DNA of 64,000 nt from an uncultured Paracoccaceae bacterium (GTDB lineage: Bacteria; Pseudomonadota; Alphaproteobacteria; Rhodobacterales; Rhodobacteraceae), in contig CANKVU010000017.1 of NCBI GenBank assembly GCA_947487205.1, positions 55,895-119,894 of the forward strand, in the 5' to 3' direction. This document shows, piece by piece, positions 31,993 through 42,294 of this stretch (the first letter of the stretch is position 1; every line of letters begins with the position of its first letter). The notes beneath the pieces are model-generated. The model was not told the DNA's origin. It was given only the letters and a program-made list of their open reading frames with translations, and searched no databases. The translations under genes and the position numbers were made by a program.

Positions 31993-33305
31993 GGCGCGGC
32001 ACCTCCGACCGGCTGGCGCTCGGCGGCTACATCGCCTCGATTGCGGTGATCTGCGTGGTCTACGGCACGGTGTCGTCGTGGTGGGGTTGGTTCCCCGCCC
32101 CGCAGCTCGGCCTGGCACACCGCACGATGCTGGAGCTAAAGGCGAATTGGCGCAACGACTTGGCGCTGGAACCCACGCGCCACCTTGTCGCCCCTGACGA
32201 CAGTGGAGCCGCACCCGACCCCGACCGCGGCTTCGCGTTGCTGGCCCCCGAACGGGTGGCGCCGGGCTATGTCCTCGTCGCCGGTCTGAGCGATGACCAG
32301 GAGACATCCGTTCACGTGGTCCGGCTCTTCGACGCCGCCGGCGACGAGTTGCATCGCTGGCCCATCCGCTACGGTCTGCTCGACACCGAACGCAAGCCGC
32401 AGAACGTGATGCTGCACGGCATGGAGGTGTTCCCCGACGGATCGCTCGTGGTGACCTTCGACAGCGGCAGCGCCGTCGCGCGGATCGATGCCTGCGGCGA
32501 GCCGATGTGGTCCCGGTCCGGCAAATACCATCATTCCATGACCAACGACGGACAGGGACGCCTTCTGACTTGGCGCGACGAGGTGGTGGTTTGGCTCGAC
32601 CCCGAGACGGGCGAAGAAGTCCACACGCTGGATCTGAAAACCATAATCAACGCGCAGGACGGGTTGCAGCAGGGGTATTTCGACATTCGCACCCGTACGC
32701 CCGAGATCGCCGGGCGGGACCTGGCCTATCTGGAGGACCCGTTCCACCCCAACGACGCCGAGGCGCTTACCCCCGCCATGGCCGACGCCTTCCCGATGTT
32801 CAAGGCGGGCGACGTGCTGATCAGCCTGCGGGAGCTGAATCTCATCGCGGTGGTCGATCCGGAGGACGGGACCATGAAATGGTGGCGCCACGGCCCCTGG
32901 ATGAAGCAGCATGATCCCGATTTCCAGCCTGACGGGACGATCACCGTCTTCGATAATGGCACCGGGACCGGCGGTTCCAAGATTCGTCGGATCGACCCCG
33001 CCGACGACAGCCTGTCCGTTGATTACGCGGGGAGCACGAACGCGCCCTTCTACACCTGGCGGCGCGGCAAGCATCAGATCCTGCCGAACGGCAACCTCCT
33101 GCTGACCGAGGCCGAGCACGGACGCGTTTTCGAGGCGGCTCCGGACGGCGAGATCGTGTGGGATCGCCACATGGCCTGGGATGCGGAGTTGAACCTGATC
33201 GTGACGGAGGCGCGTCATGTCGATCCCGATTTCTTCGACGGCGGGCCGCCGACCTGCGTGACGGAGATCTCGTCAGACGCGCCGGACGCCGCGCCGAGCC
33301 TCTGA
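31989..33305 (+). CDS. Arylsulfotransferase (ASST)-like protein
   Basis: N-terminal TM anchor; HGMEVFPDGSLVVTFDSGSAVARIDACGEPMWSRSGKYHHSMTNDGQGRLLTW...HPNDAEALTP...KHQILPNGNLLLTEAEHGRVFEAAPDGEIVW repeats typical of ASST beta-propellers. Confidence 0.83.
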   Translation: MRRGTSDRLALGGYIASIAVICVVYGTVSSWWGWFPAPQLGLAHRTMLELKANWRNDLALEPTRHLVAPDDSGAAPDPDRGFALLAPERVAPGYVLVAGLSDDQETSVHVVRLFDAAGDELHRWPIRYGLLDTERKPQNVMLHGMEVFPDGSLVVTFDSGSAVARIDACGEPMWSRSGKYHHSMTNDGQGRLLTWRDEVVVWLDPETGEEVHTLDLKTIINAQDGLQQGYFDIRTRTPEIAGRDLAYLEDPFHPNDAEALTPAMADAFPMFKAGDVLISLRELNLIAVVDPEDGTMKWWRHGPWMKQHDPDFQPDGTITVFDNGTGTGGSKIRRIDPADDSLSVDYAGSTNAPFYTWRRGKHQILPNGNLLLTEAEHGRVFEAAPDGEIVWDRHMAWDAELNLIVTEARHVDPDFFDGGPPTCVTEISSDAPDAAPSL

Positions 33306-34091
33306 CACCGCCCGTCGCCGGGCCCGGTCGTCGCACCGTTGCTGCGATTGCCCACTGGCCCGACCGTCCACACCTATCACCCCGTCCGGACGGCCCCATG
33401 ACGCGCGGGCCCTCCATCGGCATCGATCCCCACTCCCGGACACGCTGCGCGCGAGTTCACCTGTTTTAGGCCAGGCCGGGATCAGACATGGTCCGCCAAC
33501 CGGGATGTCAGCCGGTAAGGCCATAAACCCTCTTGGCTATCTGAGGCACCGCGGGCACGCAGCGCACGACGCCCCACCCGCAAGACAGAGCGCGGAAGGC
33601 TCTAAGACGATTTAAATTGAAGCTTTGCAGTCGATGCTCCCGCCCACGGATCCTGACGGCGTCATCTATGCCGTGATCGATCTGGAGGAGCACGCGGTGG
33701 GCGCAGCGATGAGGACGAGGAAGCGCGTGCTGAAAACCAATTTCAGGAAAGAAAACTTCCAAGTTTCTCCTTAGAGCGGGACGGTTTGCTCGCATCAAGC
33801 TTCATCTCGGACGTGACTGGCCTCGCTCCTGTCCGCTTCGGCTACCTTCATGGTGCCGACGATGACGCTCCATCATGGGGCCAAACGGGCAATGCACCGC
33901 GAGCGCTGCCCGTCTAGGTGCGCCCGAAGCGGCCCCTGGAATGTATCGGTATGATCGAGCCACCGGGCCGAGCCGGACTGCACACGCCGCTCACCGCGAG
34001 ACGCGGCTGAGATCGTGGACTTCGCAAAATTGAGGAAGGCTCAATGACGCCGAGAACACCTCGCAGGATGTCAGCAAGGCTCTGAATCATA

Positions 34092-34166
34092 TGGTGGGCG
34101 GTACTGGGATCGAACCAGTGACCCCTTCGGTGTGAACGAAGTGCTCTACCGCTGAGCTAACCGCCC
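34092..34166 (-). tRNA. tRNA-Val (anticodon CAC)
   Basis: Reverse complement GGGCGGTTAGCTCAGCGGTAGAGCACTTCGTTCACACCGAAGGGGTCACTGGTTCGATCCCAGTACCGCCCACCA; anticodon loop TTCACAC; encoded CCA. Confidence 0.96.
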
Positions 34167-34411
34167 GGTGACGGCTCGTTTAGCCGCGACGTCCGGGTTC
34201 TGCAAGGCCCTGTGTCAGGCGAATTGAACGTCCCGCGCAAGGATCACCTTCGTATTGGATCCTCTGCCCAGGGGGTCTGCCGGACGGCCCTGATCCCGAG
34301 ACGCGGAACAGGTATCGTGGCTCGAAATCTTGCTTGGTGGCCCCGCGAAAAATCTCACCCTCGTCGACTTACCGGTTCTGCCCTGCCTTTTGCGACGCGG
34401 GAACTGGATGC

Positions 34412-35228
34412 GACCCCGCGCATCGCGGTCATTTCTGCCTTGGCTCGTGAACGGACACTGCTTCAGCAGAATGCGGAGGTGCACGCAGTCTACCGGCTCA
34501 CCGACCACGATTATCTCACCGGGCGAATCGTGGATCGCGATGTTCTGCTGGTCCTGTCCAGCATGTCGATGGCGGCGATGATTACCTGGATAGCGCTCGA
34601 AAGGTTCGACGTGACGGCGCTCGTGCTTTCCAGGATTGCCGGAGGCGTCGATCTTGCACACGACATAGGTGACGTAATCGTGGCCGCGCAACGGGGTCAA
34701 TATCTCCGACGCGATCATGGCGCGGGAAACCGAGGAAGGCTTCTCTATCCCTACCTAGACGGTGCCGGACTTTCCCAGCTTCGGGAGGAGATTCGTCCGC
34801 AATCAGGAGGTATCACACAAGGGATCGGATCGTGTTGAAGAACGGTGCCGGTTCCCGGTCGATCGCAGACTTCGGGCGACCTCGCGGCCCGTTGCAGACG
34901 GGATCTCGCTGCCCCGCTGCACCTCGGGCGAGTAGTGCAGGTCGGAACATCGCAAGGTCATCCTGAACGAGAGCGGCGTTTCCGGCGCGGCGTTCGTCAA
35001 CAACGGCCATCAGAGGGAATAGGTGCTCGACGCGTTCGATGCCCGCGCCTTCGACATGGAAAGCGTGGCGGTCGCTCGTATCACTGACGCCATCAGCGTT
35101 TCGTTCACCGCCTTCAGCGGCTTGGCGGGCAAGGGCAGGCGGGTCAAAGAAGTGGAGACCAGCATGGGCCTCGAAGCCGCGAACAGCGCTATCATTTTGC
35201 GGACATTCCTGTCCGGATTGCAACGTGG
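34412..35228 (+). pseudogene. Degenerate phosphorylase-superfamily (5'-methylthioadenosine/SAH nucleosidase-like) gene
   Basis: Fragments in order on + strand in different frames: PRIAVISALARERTLLQ...VLLVLSSMSMAAMITWIALERFDVTALVLSRIAGGVDLAHDIGDVIVAAQRGQYL / IMARETEEGFSIPT / FVRNQEV / RCRFPVD / RKVILNESGVSGAAFVNN / VLDAFDARAFDMESVAVARITDA; in-frame TAG at 34933 and 35020. Confidence 0.82.
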
Positions 35229-35292
35229 ACCCATTTTATCCTACTTTTCAGGGGCCTTGCCGTCCAACCGTAATGTAAAACTAGAACTCCGA

Positions 35293-36177
35293 TTATGGTG
35301 CGACGGGCGGGGTTCTGATTTTCTTGCGCGCCTCGCGGATCGAGATCGCCACGACGGAACCGATGATGATCGCACCACCGGCGAGGACAAAAGCGTCCAC
35401 CGATTCTCCGAAGAGTGCCCAGCCGAGCAGCGTTGCCCAGACGAGTTGAAGGAACGTCACGGGCTGCGTGACGGTGATCGGCGCGCATTTGAAGGCGAGC
35501 GTCATCGTGAAATGCCCGGTCGTGGCGAGGGTGGCGACCAGGAACAGCCAAGCGACCTCTTCCCATGTCGGCCAGACCCAGACGGCCACGGCGAAGGGGG
35601 CGAGCGCCACCGTCACCCAGATCGACAGCATTGCAACCACGACCGTGGGCGGGACCTCGTCCGACATCACCTTGGCGATCAGGTAGGAACACGCAAAGAG
35701 GATCGCCGTCCCCATCATCGCCAGGTGGCCGGGCGACACCTCCCGAAAGCCGGGGCGCAGGATGAGGAGGACGCCCGCGAGCGCGACCAGAATCGCGGTG
35801 ATCCTGGGCCAGGAAATGCGCTCGCCCAGAAACAGGGCCGCCCCGAGGCTGACATAGACGGGAGAAAGGTAGTTCAGCGCCGTCACCTCCGCGATCGGGA
35901 TCTGGGTCATGGCGAAGAACCAGAGAATGACACCGACACCGTGAAGGGCACCACGGACGACGAAGAATCCGAGCCGGCGGCGGTTACGGAAGCCGTCCAA
36001 GACCGGACGCGCGAGCGGCAGCAGAAAGACCAAACCGAGCAGGTAGCGCAGGAAGGCGGCTTCGGGCGCGGGAACCCGGTCGCCGAGATGCTTTACGCCG
36101 GCCGTGACGGCGACGAACATCATGCCGGTCACGAGCATCCACCAGGCGCCGGCGATGGGGCGTGCGGGGCGGATCAC
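35293..36177 (-). CDS. EamA/DMT family transporter (GTG start)
   Basis: RPARPIAGAWWMLVTGMMFVAVTAGVKHLGDRVPAPEAAFLRYLLGLVFLLPL...ALNYLSPVYVSLGAALFLGER. Confidence 0.92.
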   Translation of the reverse strand: MIRPARPIAGAWWMLVTGMMFVAVTAGVKHLGDRVPAPEAAFLRYLLGLVFLLPLARPVLDGFRNRRRLGFFVVRGALHGVGVILWFFAMTQIPIAEVTALNYLSPVYVSLGAALFLGERISWPRITAILVALAGVLLILRPGFREVSPGHLAMMGTAILFACSYLIAKVMSDEVPPTVVVAMLSIWVTVALAPFAVAVWVWPTWEEVAWLFLVATLATTGHFTMTLAFKCAPITVTQPVTFLQLVWATLLGWALFGESVDAFVLAGGAIIIGSVVAISIREARKKIRTPPVAP

Positions 36178-36770
36178 GAAACGACCAGCATGACGGCCAG
36201 GCCCCACATGGTCGTGCCGACAACCGCATCGAGACCCCTCCAGGCCGCTGGCCGCGCAAAGACCGGAGAGAGCAACCGCGCCCCGGAGCCGAGCGCCGTG
36301 AAGAACACGAAGGAGGCCAGCACGGCCCCTGCCCCGAACAGCGCGGGCACGGGATAGGTGCTGCTCACCGAGCCGAGAAGGACAACGGTGTCGAGATAGA
36401 CATGGGGGTTCGCCCAGGTGAGCAGGAGACAGGTCAGGATGGCGGCGCGGCGCGTTCCCGTCGCCCGTCCCTTCGCGTCGAGCGTTTCGCCGCCGCGGAG
36501 CGCGTTGCGGAACGCGAGCGCCCCGTAGACCGCGAGGAACGCCGCCCCGCCCCAAGTCATCACCGGTGCGATCCAGGGCGCGGCCTCCACCAGCCAGCCG
36601 AACCCGGCGACGCCCGCCGCGATCAGCACCGCGTCCGACAGGGCGCAGGTCAGCACCACCGAACCGACATGGGCGCGCCGGAGGCCCTGGCGCAGGACGA
36701 AGGCGTTCTGCGCGCCGATGGCGAGGATGAGTGAGAGGCCGAGCGCGAAGCCGGGCAGAAAGGACGACAT
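36174..36770 (-). CDS. LysE/ArgO family exporter
   Basis: MSSFLPGFALGLSLILAIGAQNAFVLRQGLRRAHVGSVVLTCALSDAVLI...LLLTWANPHVYLDTVVLLG. Confidence 0.94.
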   Translation of the reverse strand: MSSFLPGFALGLSLILAIGAQNAFVLRQGLRRAHVGSVVLTCALSDAVLIAAGVAGFGWLVEAAPWIAPVMTWGGAAFLAVYGALAFRNALRGGETLDAKGRATGTRRAAILTCLLLTWANPHVYLDTVVLLGSVSSTYPVPALFGAGAVLASFVFFTALGSGARLLSPVFARPAAWRGLDAVVGTTMWGLAVMLVVS

Positions 36771-36870
36771 GGCGCCGGCTTACGCGGCGGTCCCGGCGGC
36801 GTCCAGAGGTCCGGGAATTGTAACGGGGGGCGTAAGTTCCTAGCTTGCGGGTGGCAAGGAGGAATGTGTC

Positions 36871-37143
36871 ATGGCAGGCGGATGGACCCGCGACGGCGCG
36901 GTGAACGAACAGATCGAGGCATCGGTCGCGGATGAGTTGCAGCGGTTGCGGACCCGGCGCGGCCCGGGCGGGCGTCCGTCGCGCGAGCATTGTGCCGAGT
37001 GCGACGAGCCGATCCCCGAGCGGCGGCGTGCGGCGATTCCCGGCGTCCAGCTCTGCGTCGAATGTCAGTCGGCCCGCGACGGGTCGTACAATCCGTCGAC
37101 GGGCATCAATCGGCGCGGCTCCAAGGACAGTCAGTTGAAGTGA
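36871..37143 (+). CDS. DksA/TraR C4-type zinc finger protein
   Basis: HCAECDEPIPERRRAAIPGVQLCVECQSARD with CxxC-x17-CxxC. Confidence 0.9.
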   Translation: MAGGWTRDGAVNEQIEASVADELQRLRTRRGPGGRPSREHCAECDEPIPERRRAAIPGVQLCVECQSARDGSYNPSTGINRRGSKDSQLK

Positions 37144-37188
37144 CCCGCATGCGGGGGCGCGTGACGGATCGTGTCGCGTGGCGCGGGG

Positions 37189-37929
37189 TCAGAGTTGCGC
37201 CATCACCTCGTCGGAGGTCTCGAAATTCGCGGTGACGTTCTGCACGTCATCATCGTCGTCGAGGGCGTCCATCAGCTTCATCAGCTTCTGCATCCCCTCC
37301 AGATCGAGCTCGGTCGTGTTCTGGGGGCACCAGACCAGCTTGGTGGACTGGGATTCGCCCAGATGCTCCTCGAGCGCGGTCGACACGTCGCCCAGGTCCG
37401 TGTCGGCACACCAGATCACGTGCCCGTCCTCCGTGCTCTCGACATCCTCCGCACCCGCCTCGATCGCTGCCATCATCACGTCGTCATAGGAGCCGGCCTC
37501 GGGCGGATAGACGATCTGCCCCTTGCGGTCGAACATGAACGAGACGCTGCCCGTCTCGCCCAGGTTGCCCCCGTTCTTGGAGAAGGTCGACCGCACCGTC
37601 GATGCCGTCCGGTTGCGATTGTCCGTCATCGCCTCGACGATCACGGCGACGCCGCCCGGGCCGTAGCCCTCGTAGCGGATCTCCTCGTAATTCTCGGAAT
37701 CGCCGCCCTGCGATTTCTTGATGGCGCGGTCGATCACGTCCTTGGGGACGGATTGCGTCTTGGCCTCCTTCACGGCGAGGCGGAGGCGGGGATTCTTGTC
37801 GGGATCGGGGTCGCCCATCTTGGCGGCGACGGTGATCTCCTTCGCCAGCTTCGAGAACAGCTTGGAACGCGCCGCATCCTGGCGCCCCTTGCGGTGCTGG
37901 ATGTTCGCCCACTTGGAATGGCCGGCCAT
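37189..37929 (-). CDS. YebC/PmpR family regulatory protein
   Basis: [39 protein letters not shown]...[23 protein letters not shown]. Confidence 0.97.
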   Translation of the reverse strand: MAGHSKWANIQHRKGRQDAARSKLFSKLAKEITVAAKMGDPDPDKNPRLRLAVKEAKTQSVPKDVIDRAIKKSQGGDSENYEEIRYEGYGPGGVAVIVEAMTDNRNRTASTVRSTFSKNGGNLGETGSVSFMFDRKGQIVYPPEAGSYDDVMMAAIEAGAEDVESTEDGHVIWCADTDLGDVSTALEEHLGESQSTKLVWCPQNTTELDLEGMQKLMKLMDALDDDDDVQNVTANFETSDEVMAQL

Positions 37930-38002
37930 GGGTCTTCTCCCGGGAATGTCGTGCGGATCGGGCGGGATATACGCGCTACTCCCCCCGTTTCGCAAGAGTG
38001 TG

Positions 38003-39388
38003 TCAGGCTTCGCCGTCCACGGAGGGAAGGCGCGCAGGGTCGAAATCGGGGCCTGGATCGAGTTGGACGGCGCCCCGTCCCATTCGCACCTGCACCCCGG
38101 CCTCGGCCAGGCGGGCCTTCAGCGCGTCGACATGGGAGAAGTCCCGGCTTTCCTGTGCCGCGTCGCGGAGCCGGCTCAGGCGGCGTTCCAGGGGCGAAAG
38201 GTCCACCGCCCGGGCCCAGGCGCCCAGCCCGTCCTCGAGCAGCCCCAAGAGACGGGCGGAAGCTAAAAGCGTGCCTGGCCGTTCCGCCCCCGCCGCAACG
38301 GCCGTGGCGAGACGGTGCAGGATCGCCAGAGCGCCGGCCGTGTTCAGATCGTCGGCGAGGGCCTCGACCACCTCGGGGTCGGGATCGCCCGGGACGGCCT
38401 TGGCCGTCAGGTCGCGCCAACGCCTCAGGGCCGCCGTCGCCGCGCGGACCTTGTCCCCGGTCCAGTCGGTCGGCTTGCGGTAATGTGCGGTCATCAGGAC
38501 GTGGCGGATCACCTCCCCCGGAATGCCCTCGTCCAGCTTGTCGCGGACAGTGAAGAAGTTGCCCAGGGACTTTGACATCTTGCGCCCCTCGACCTGCAGC
38601 ATCTCGTTGTGCAGCCAGTAGCGGGCCATGGCGGCGCCGCCATGGGCGCAGGCGGATTGGGCGATCTCGTTCTCGTGGTGGGGGAACATCAGGTCGCCGC
38701 CGCCACCGTGGATGTCGAAGGTTTCTCCCAGGAGGGCGCCGGCCATGGCGGAGCATTCGATGTGCCAGCCGGGGCGCCCGCGGCCCCAGGGGCTGTCCCA
38801 GCCGGGGGTGCCGGGTTCGGCGGGCTTCCACAGGACGAAATCCATCGGGTCGCGCTTGTAGGGGGCGACCTCGACGCGGGCTCCGGCGATCATGTCCTCG
38901 ATCGAGCGGCCCGACAGGCGCCCGTAGGCATCGAACGTGCCCACGGAGAAGAGCACGTGCCCCTGGGCCGCGTAGGCATGGCCGCCGGCGATCAGATCGG
39001 TGATCATCGCGATCATGCCCGGAATGTGGCCGGTGGCGCGGGGCATCTCGGTCGGGGTGAGACAGCCGAGCGCGGCCATGTCCTCCACATACCACGCGGT
39101 GGTCTCGGCGGTGATGTCAGAGATCTCGCGCCCGGTCTCAGCGGCGCGCGCGTTGATCTTGTCGTCCACGTCGGTGATGTTGCGGACATAGGTCACGCAT
39201 GTCTCACCGTAGACGTGGCGCAGAAGCCGGTAGAGCGTGTCAAAGACGCAGGCCGAGCGCGCATTCCCCATATGCGCCCGGTCATAGACGGTCGGTCCGC
39301 AGACATACATCCGCACGCTGCGGGGATCGAGAGGGACGAAGTCCTCCTTCGCTCGCGCGGCGCTGTTGGTCAGCTGGATCGTCGTCAT
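38003..39388 (-). CDS. cysS: Cysteinyl-tRNA synthetase
   Basis: [35 protein letters not shown]...[11 protein letters not shown]...KMSKSLGNF. Confidence 0.97.
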   Translation of the reverse strand: MTTIQLTNSAARAKEDFVPLDPRSVRMYVCGPTVYDRAHMGNARSACVFDTLYRLLRHVYGETCVTYVRNITDVDDKINARAAETGREISDITAETTAWYVEDMAALGCLTPTEMPRATGHIPGMIAMITDLIAGGHAYAAQGHVLFSVGTFDAYGRLSGRSIEDMIAGARVEVAPYKRDPMDFVLWKPAEPGTPGWDSPWGRGRPGWHIECSAMAGALLGETFDIHGGGGDLMFPHHENEIAQSACAHGGAAMARYWLHNEMLQVEGRKMSKSLGNFFTVRDKLDEGIPGEVIRHVLMTAHYRKPTDWTGDKVRAATAALRRWRDLTAKAVPGDPDPEVVEALADDLNTAGALAILHRLATAVAAGAERPGTLLASARLLGLLEDGLGAWARAVDLSPLERRLSRLRDAAQESRDFSHVDALKARLAEAGVQVRMGRGAVQLDPGPDFDPARLPSVDGEA

Positions 39389-39469
39389 CGCGAGGTCCCT
39401 TTCCGGCCCGTCGAGCGTCGTGTCGCAAGATCGGGCGGGATCGGCAAGCCGGGAACGAAAAGGGGCCGG

Positions 39470-39494
39470 CAGAGCCGGCCCCTTCCCGTACAGT
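39470..39494 (-). terminator. Rho-independent terminator of the outer-membrane protein gene
   Basis: On minus strand GGGGCCGGC-TCT-GCCGGCCCC followed by TTTTCGTT; perfect 9 bp stem, just downstream of the stop at 39508. Confidence 0.85.
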
Positions 39495-39507
39495 CGATCC
39501 GGATGGA

Positions 39508-40212
39508 TCAGAACTGGTAGCCGACGCGCACCTGAGCGGTGGTGGCTTCGAAGTCGATGCCGGTATCGTCGAAATCATCCCACTGGTGGTACAGCACTTC
39601 GCCACCCAGGGTGATGTTGGAGCGGAACTGGTAGTCCACGCCCGCGCCGACGACGTAGCCGGTGTCGGAGAAGTCTTCGCCGAAGATCTCGGCATCGGCA
39701 TAGGCCGCACCGACCACACCGTAGATGAGCGCGCTACCGGCGTCGTAGCCGGCGCGGAGCTTCAGGCGGTGAATGGCGTCGATCGAGGCGCCACCGTCTT
39801 CGTCCAGCGCATCGCTCACGCCTTCGTCGAAGACGTCGAGCGGGCTATCGTCGTCGAAGTCGAGGTTGGCGGCGTTCAGGTCGAGTTCACCGCCGACGAC
39901 GAACGTGCCGAAGTCGTACTGGTAACCACCGTAGATGCCGCCGAGGGCGCCATCGCCGTCGATGTCGATGTCGAAATCGTCGTCATCATCGCTGCCGAAG
40001 TCGAAATCGTCATCCTCGAGATCGACGTTGCCGTCGGCGTCGACGGCACCGTAGCCGAGCGAGGCACCGGCATAGCCACCGGTCCAGTCGGTCGACATGA
40101 CGGGCGCGGCGGGCGCCATCACGAGGGGTTCGGACGGGGCCGGGGCAACGCCACCGGCATGAGCGGCCCCGGCGATCAGCGCACCGGCGGCGGTCATGGT
40201 CATGAATTTCAT
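39508..40212 (-). CDS. Outer membrane beta-barrel protein with acidic Asp-rich segment
   Basis: Signal peptide [32 protein letters not shown]..., C-terminal F ([11 protein letters not shown]); acidic stretch [25 protein letters not shown]. Confidence 0.85.
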   Translation of the reverse strand: MKFMTMTAAGALIAGAAHAGGVAPAPSEPLVMAPAAPVMSTDWTGGYAGASLGYGAVDADGNVDLEDDDFDFGSDDDDDFDIDIDGDGALGGIYGGYQYDFGTFVVGGELDLNAANLDFDDDSPLDVFDEGVSDALDEDGGASIDAIHRLKLRAGYDAGSALIYGVVGAAYADAEIFGEDFSDTGYVVGAGVDYQFRSNITLGGEVLYHQWDDFDDTGIDFEATTAQVRVGYQF

Positions 40213-40423
40213 TTTCTGCTCCTTTGTCACAGATCTTGTTTTCTGCATCGCGGCCAACGGCCCGCTCTCCGACTGTCCCGGACAGTGGCCCGATGACGCG
40301 TGATCGCTGCCGAGGTTCCATTACCCACCGAGTTCGTCCGCGACAGCGAAAACGGCACTTTTCAACCTCGGCGATGCACTGCCGACCACTTTCGCGGCAC
40401 GGCCTCAACACACATGGATGTGA

Positions 40424-42235
40424 TCAATCTGCGGCCTTCTCCTCGAGCTCCAGCCACTCGGTCTCTGCACGTTCGAGTTGCGCCTGGCGCTGGACCAGCG
40501 CATCGGTCGCCTTCTGGAACTTCACCGGCTCGCGCGCATACATCTCTGGGTCGCCAAGCAACTGTTCGAGTTTGGAAATTTCGGCCTGCAAGCGATCCAT
40601 CTCCGACGGCAGCGCCTTCAGCCTGTGCGCCTCGGTGAAGGTGAGGCGGGCGGGTTCCGACGCATCGCGGGGCTGCGAGGCCTGTGGTTTTTTCGCCGCG
40701 GTTCCCTGAATTCCGGGATCGGCCTCCACCGGCTTCTGCGCCTGATAATCGCTCCATCCCCCGGCGTAGACCGTGACCCGACCGCCGCCCTCGAACGCTA
40801 CGGTCTGGGTCGCCACACGGTCAAGAAAATCTCGATCGTGGCTCACGAGCAACACCGTACCGTCATACTCGCCGAGCAGGTCCTGGAGAAGGTCGAGCGT
40901 CTCCACGTCCAGGTCGTTGGTCGGCTCGTCCAGGACGAGCACATTGGAGGAGCTTGCCATGATCCGGGCGAGCAGGAGCCGAGCCTTCTCGCCGCCCGAA
41001 AGCGACCGGACGGGGGCCCGGGCCTGATCCTCGGAGAACAGGAAATCCTTGAGGTACCCCACGACGTGGCGGGGCTGCCCGCGCACCATCACCTGGTCGG
41101 CATTGCCCGAGACCCGCATCCCGGCGCTCCCCGTCAAAGTCTCCCACAGGCTCATATCGGGATCGAGCTGGGCCCGCGCCTGGTCGAAAACCGAGATCTC
41201 GAGGTTCGTGCCGTGCCGGACCTGACCGCTATCGGGCGGGATTTCCCCGGTCAGGATCTTCAGGAGCGTGGTCTTTCCCACGCCGTTGGGCCCGACGAAG
41301 GCGATCCTGTCGCCCCGGGAAACCCGGATCGAGAAGGGCTCGAGAATGGCATGATCGCCATAGGATTTGGCAATCCGGTGCGCCTCGATGACCCGCTTCC
41401 CGGATTGGGGTCCCGCCACCAGCTCCATCGCGGCGGTCCCCTGACGGCGGGTCATGTCGGCGCGCTCCTGGCGCATGTTCTCGAGGTTCCTGACCCGCCC
41501 CTGGTTGCGCTTGCGCCGCGCGCTGATCCCTTCCACCGCCCAGCGCGCCTCGGCCTTGATCCGGCGATCCAGCTTGTGGCGGTCGCGATCCTCCTCCGCC
41601 CAGACGGTATCGCGCCAATCCTCGAACGTCTCGAAGCCGCGCTCGTTGCGGCGGACGGCGCCACGGTCGATCCAAAGGGTGGCCCGTGTCAGGTTGCGCA
41701 GGAAGGCCCGGTCGTGGCTGATCAGGACGAACCCCGCGCGGGTTCGCTTCAGCTGATCCTCCAGCCAGGCGATCGCCTCGATATCGAGGTGGTTCGTCGG
41801 CTCGTCGAGGAGCATCAGTTCGGGCGCCTCGGCCAAGAGCTTGGCGAGCGCGGCGCGGCGCCGCTCGCCGCCCGAGGCGGTGGCGGGGTCTCCGTCCGGG
41901 TCGAACTTCAGGCCTTCGGCGACCATTTCCACCTTGTAGCGCTCGGCGGGGTCGAGCTCCGAGACGGCGAAATCGCCGAGGGTGGCGAACCCGTCCATCA
42001 CCGGGTCCTGCTCCATGTAGCCGACCGTCGTCCCGGGAGAGAGGACCCGCTCGCCCTCGTCGGGCTCCACCAGGCCGGCCATGACCTTCATCAGGGTCGA
42101 TTTGCCCGATCCGTTGCGCCCCACGAGGGCGACGCGGTCGCCGGGATGCACGACGAGGTCGAGATCGGAGAATACGGGATCACCCCCAAAGGTGAGCGAA
42201 AGCCCGTTGAGTTGCAGAAGAGGTGTGCGTGCCAT
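40424..42235 (-). CDS. ABC-F family ATP-binding protein (Uup-like)
   Basis: Two ABC domains (GRNGSGKST, GPNGVGKTT; SGGERRRAALAKLLAEAPELMLLDEPTNHLD, LSGGEKARLLLARIM) and C-terminal coiled coil. Confidence 0.93.
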   Translation of the reverse strand: MARTPLLQLNGLSLTFGGDPVFSDLDLVVHPGDRVALVGRNGSGKSTLMKVMAGLVEPDEGERVLSPGTTVGYMEQDPVMDGFATLGDFAVSELDPAERYKVEMVAEGLKFDPDGDPATASGGERRRAALAKLLAEAPELMLLDEPTNHLDIEAIAWLEDQLKRTRAGFVLISHDRAFLRNLTRATLWIDRGAVRRNERGFETFEDWRDTVWAEEDRDRHKLDRRIKAEARWAVEGISARRKRNQGRVRNLENMRQERADMTRRQGTAAMELVAGPQSGKRVIEAHRIAKSYGDHAILEPFSIRVSRGDRIAFVGPNGVGKTTLLKILTGEIPPDSGQVRHGTNLEISVFDQARAQLDPDMSLWETLTGSAGMRVSGNADQVMVRGQPRHVVGYLKDFLFSEDQARAPVRSLSGGEKARLLLARIMASSSNVLVLDEPTNDLDVETLDLLQDLLGEYDGTVLLVSHDRDFLDRVATQTVAFEGGGRVTVYAGGWSDYQAQKPVEADPGIQGTAAKKPQASQPRDASEPARLTFTEAHRLKALPSEMDRLQAEISKLEQLLGDPEMYAREPVKFQKATDALVQRQAQLERAETEWLELEEKAAD

Positions 42236-42294
42236 ATCCGCGACGTAGAGGGCGGCGCTCTGTCCATCAAGCCGCGTCGTACCGGGACTTCGCC

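Noticed and set aside
34212-34838. 208 aa plus-strand ORF as an intact gene
   Set aside because: Only its middle part matches the phosphorylase family; the frame changes and stops downstream show it is a fragment of a pseudogene.
35023-36357. 444 aa plus-strand ORF starting in the nucleosidase pseudogene
   Set aside because: Only the first about 66 codons match the pseudogene; the rest is antisense to the EamA and LysE genes.
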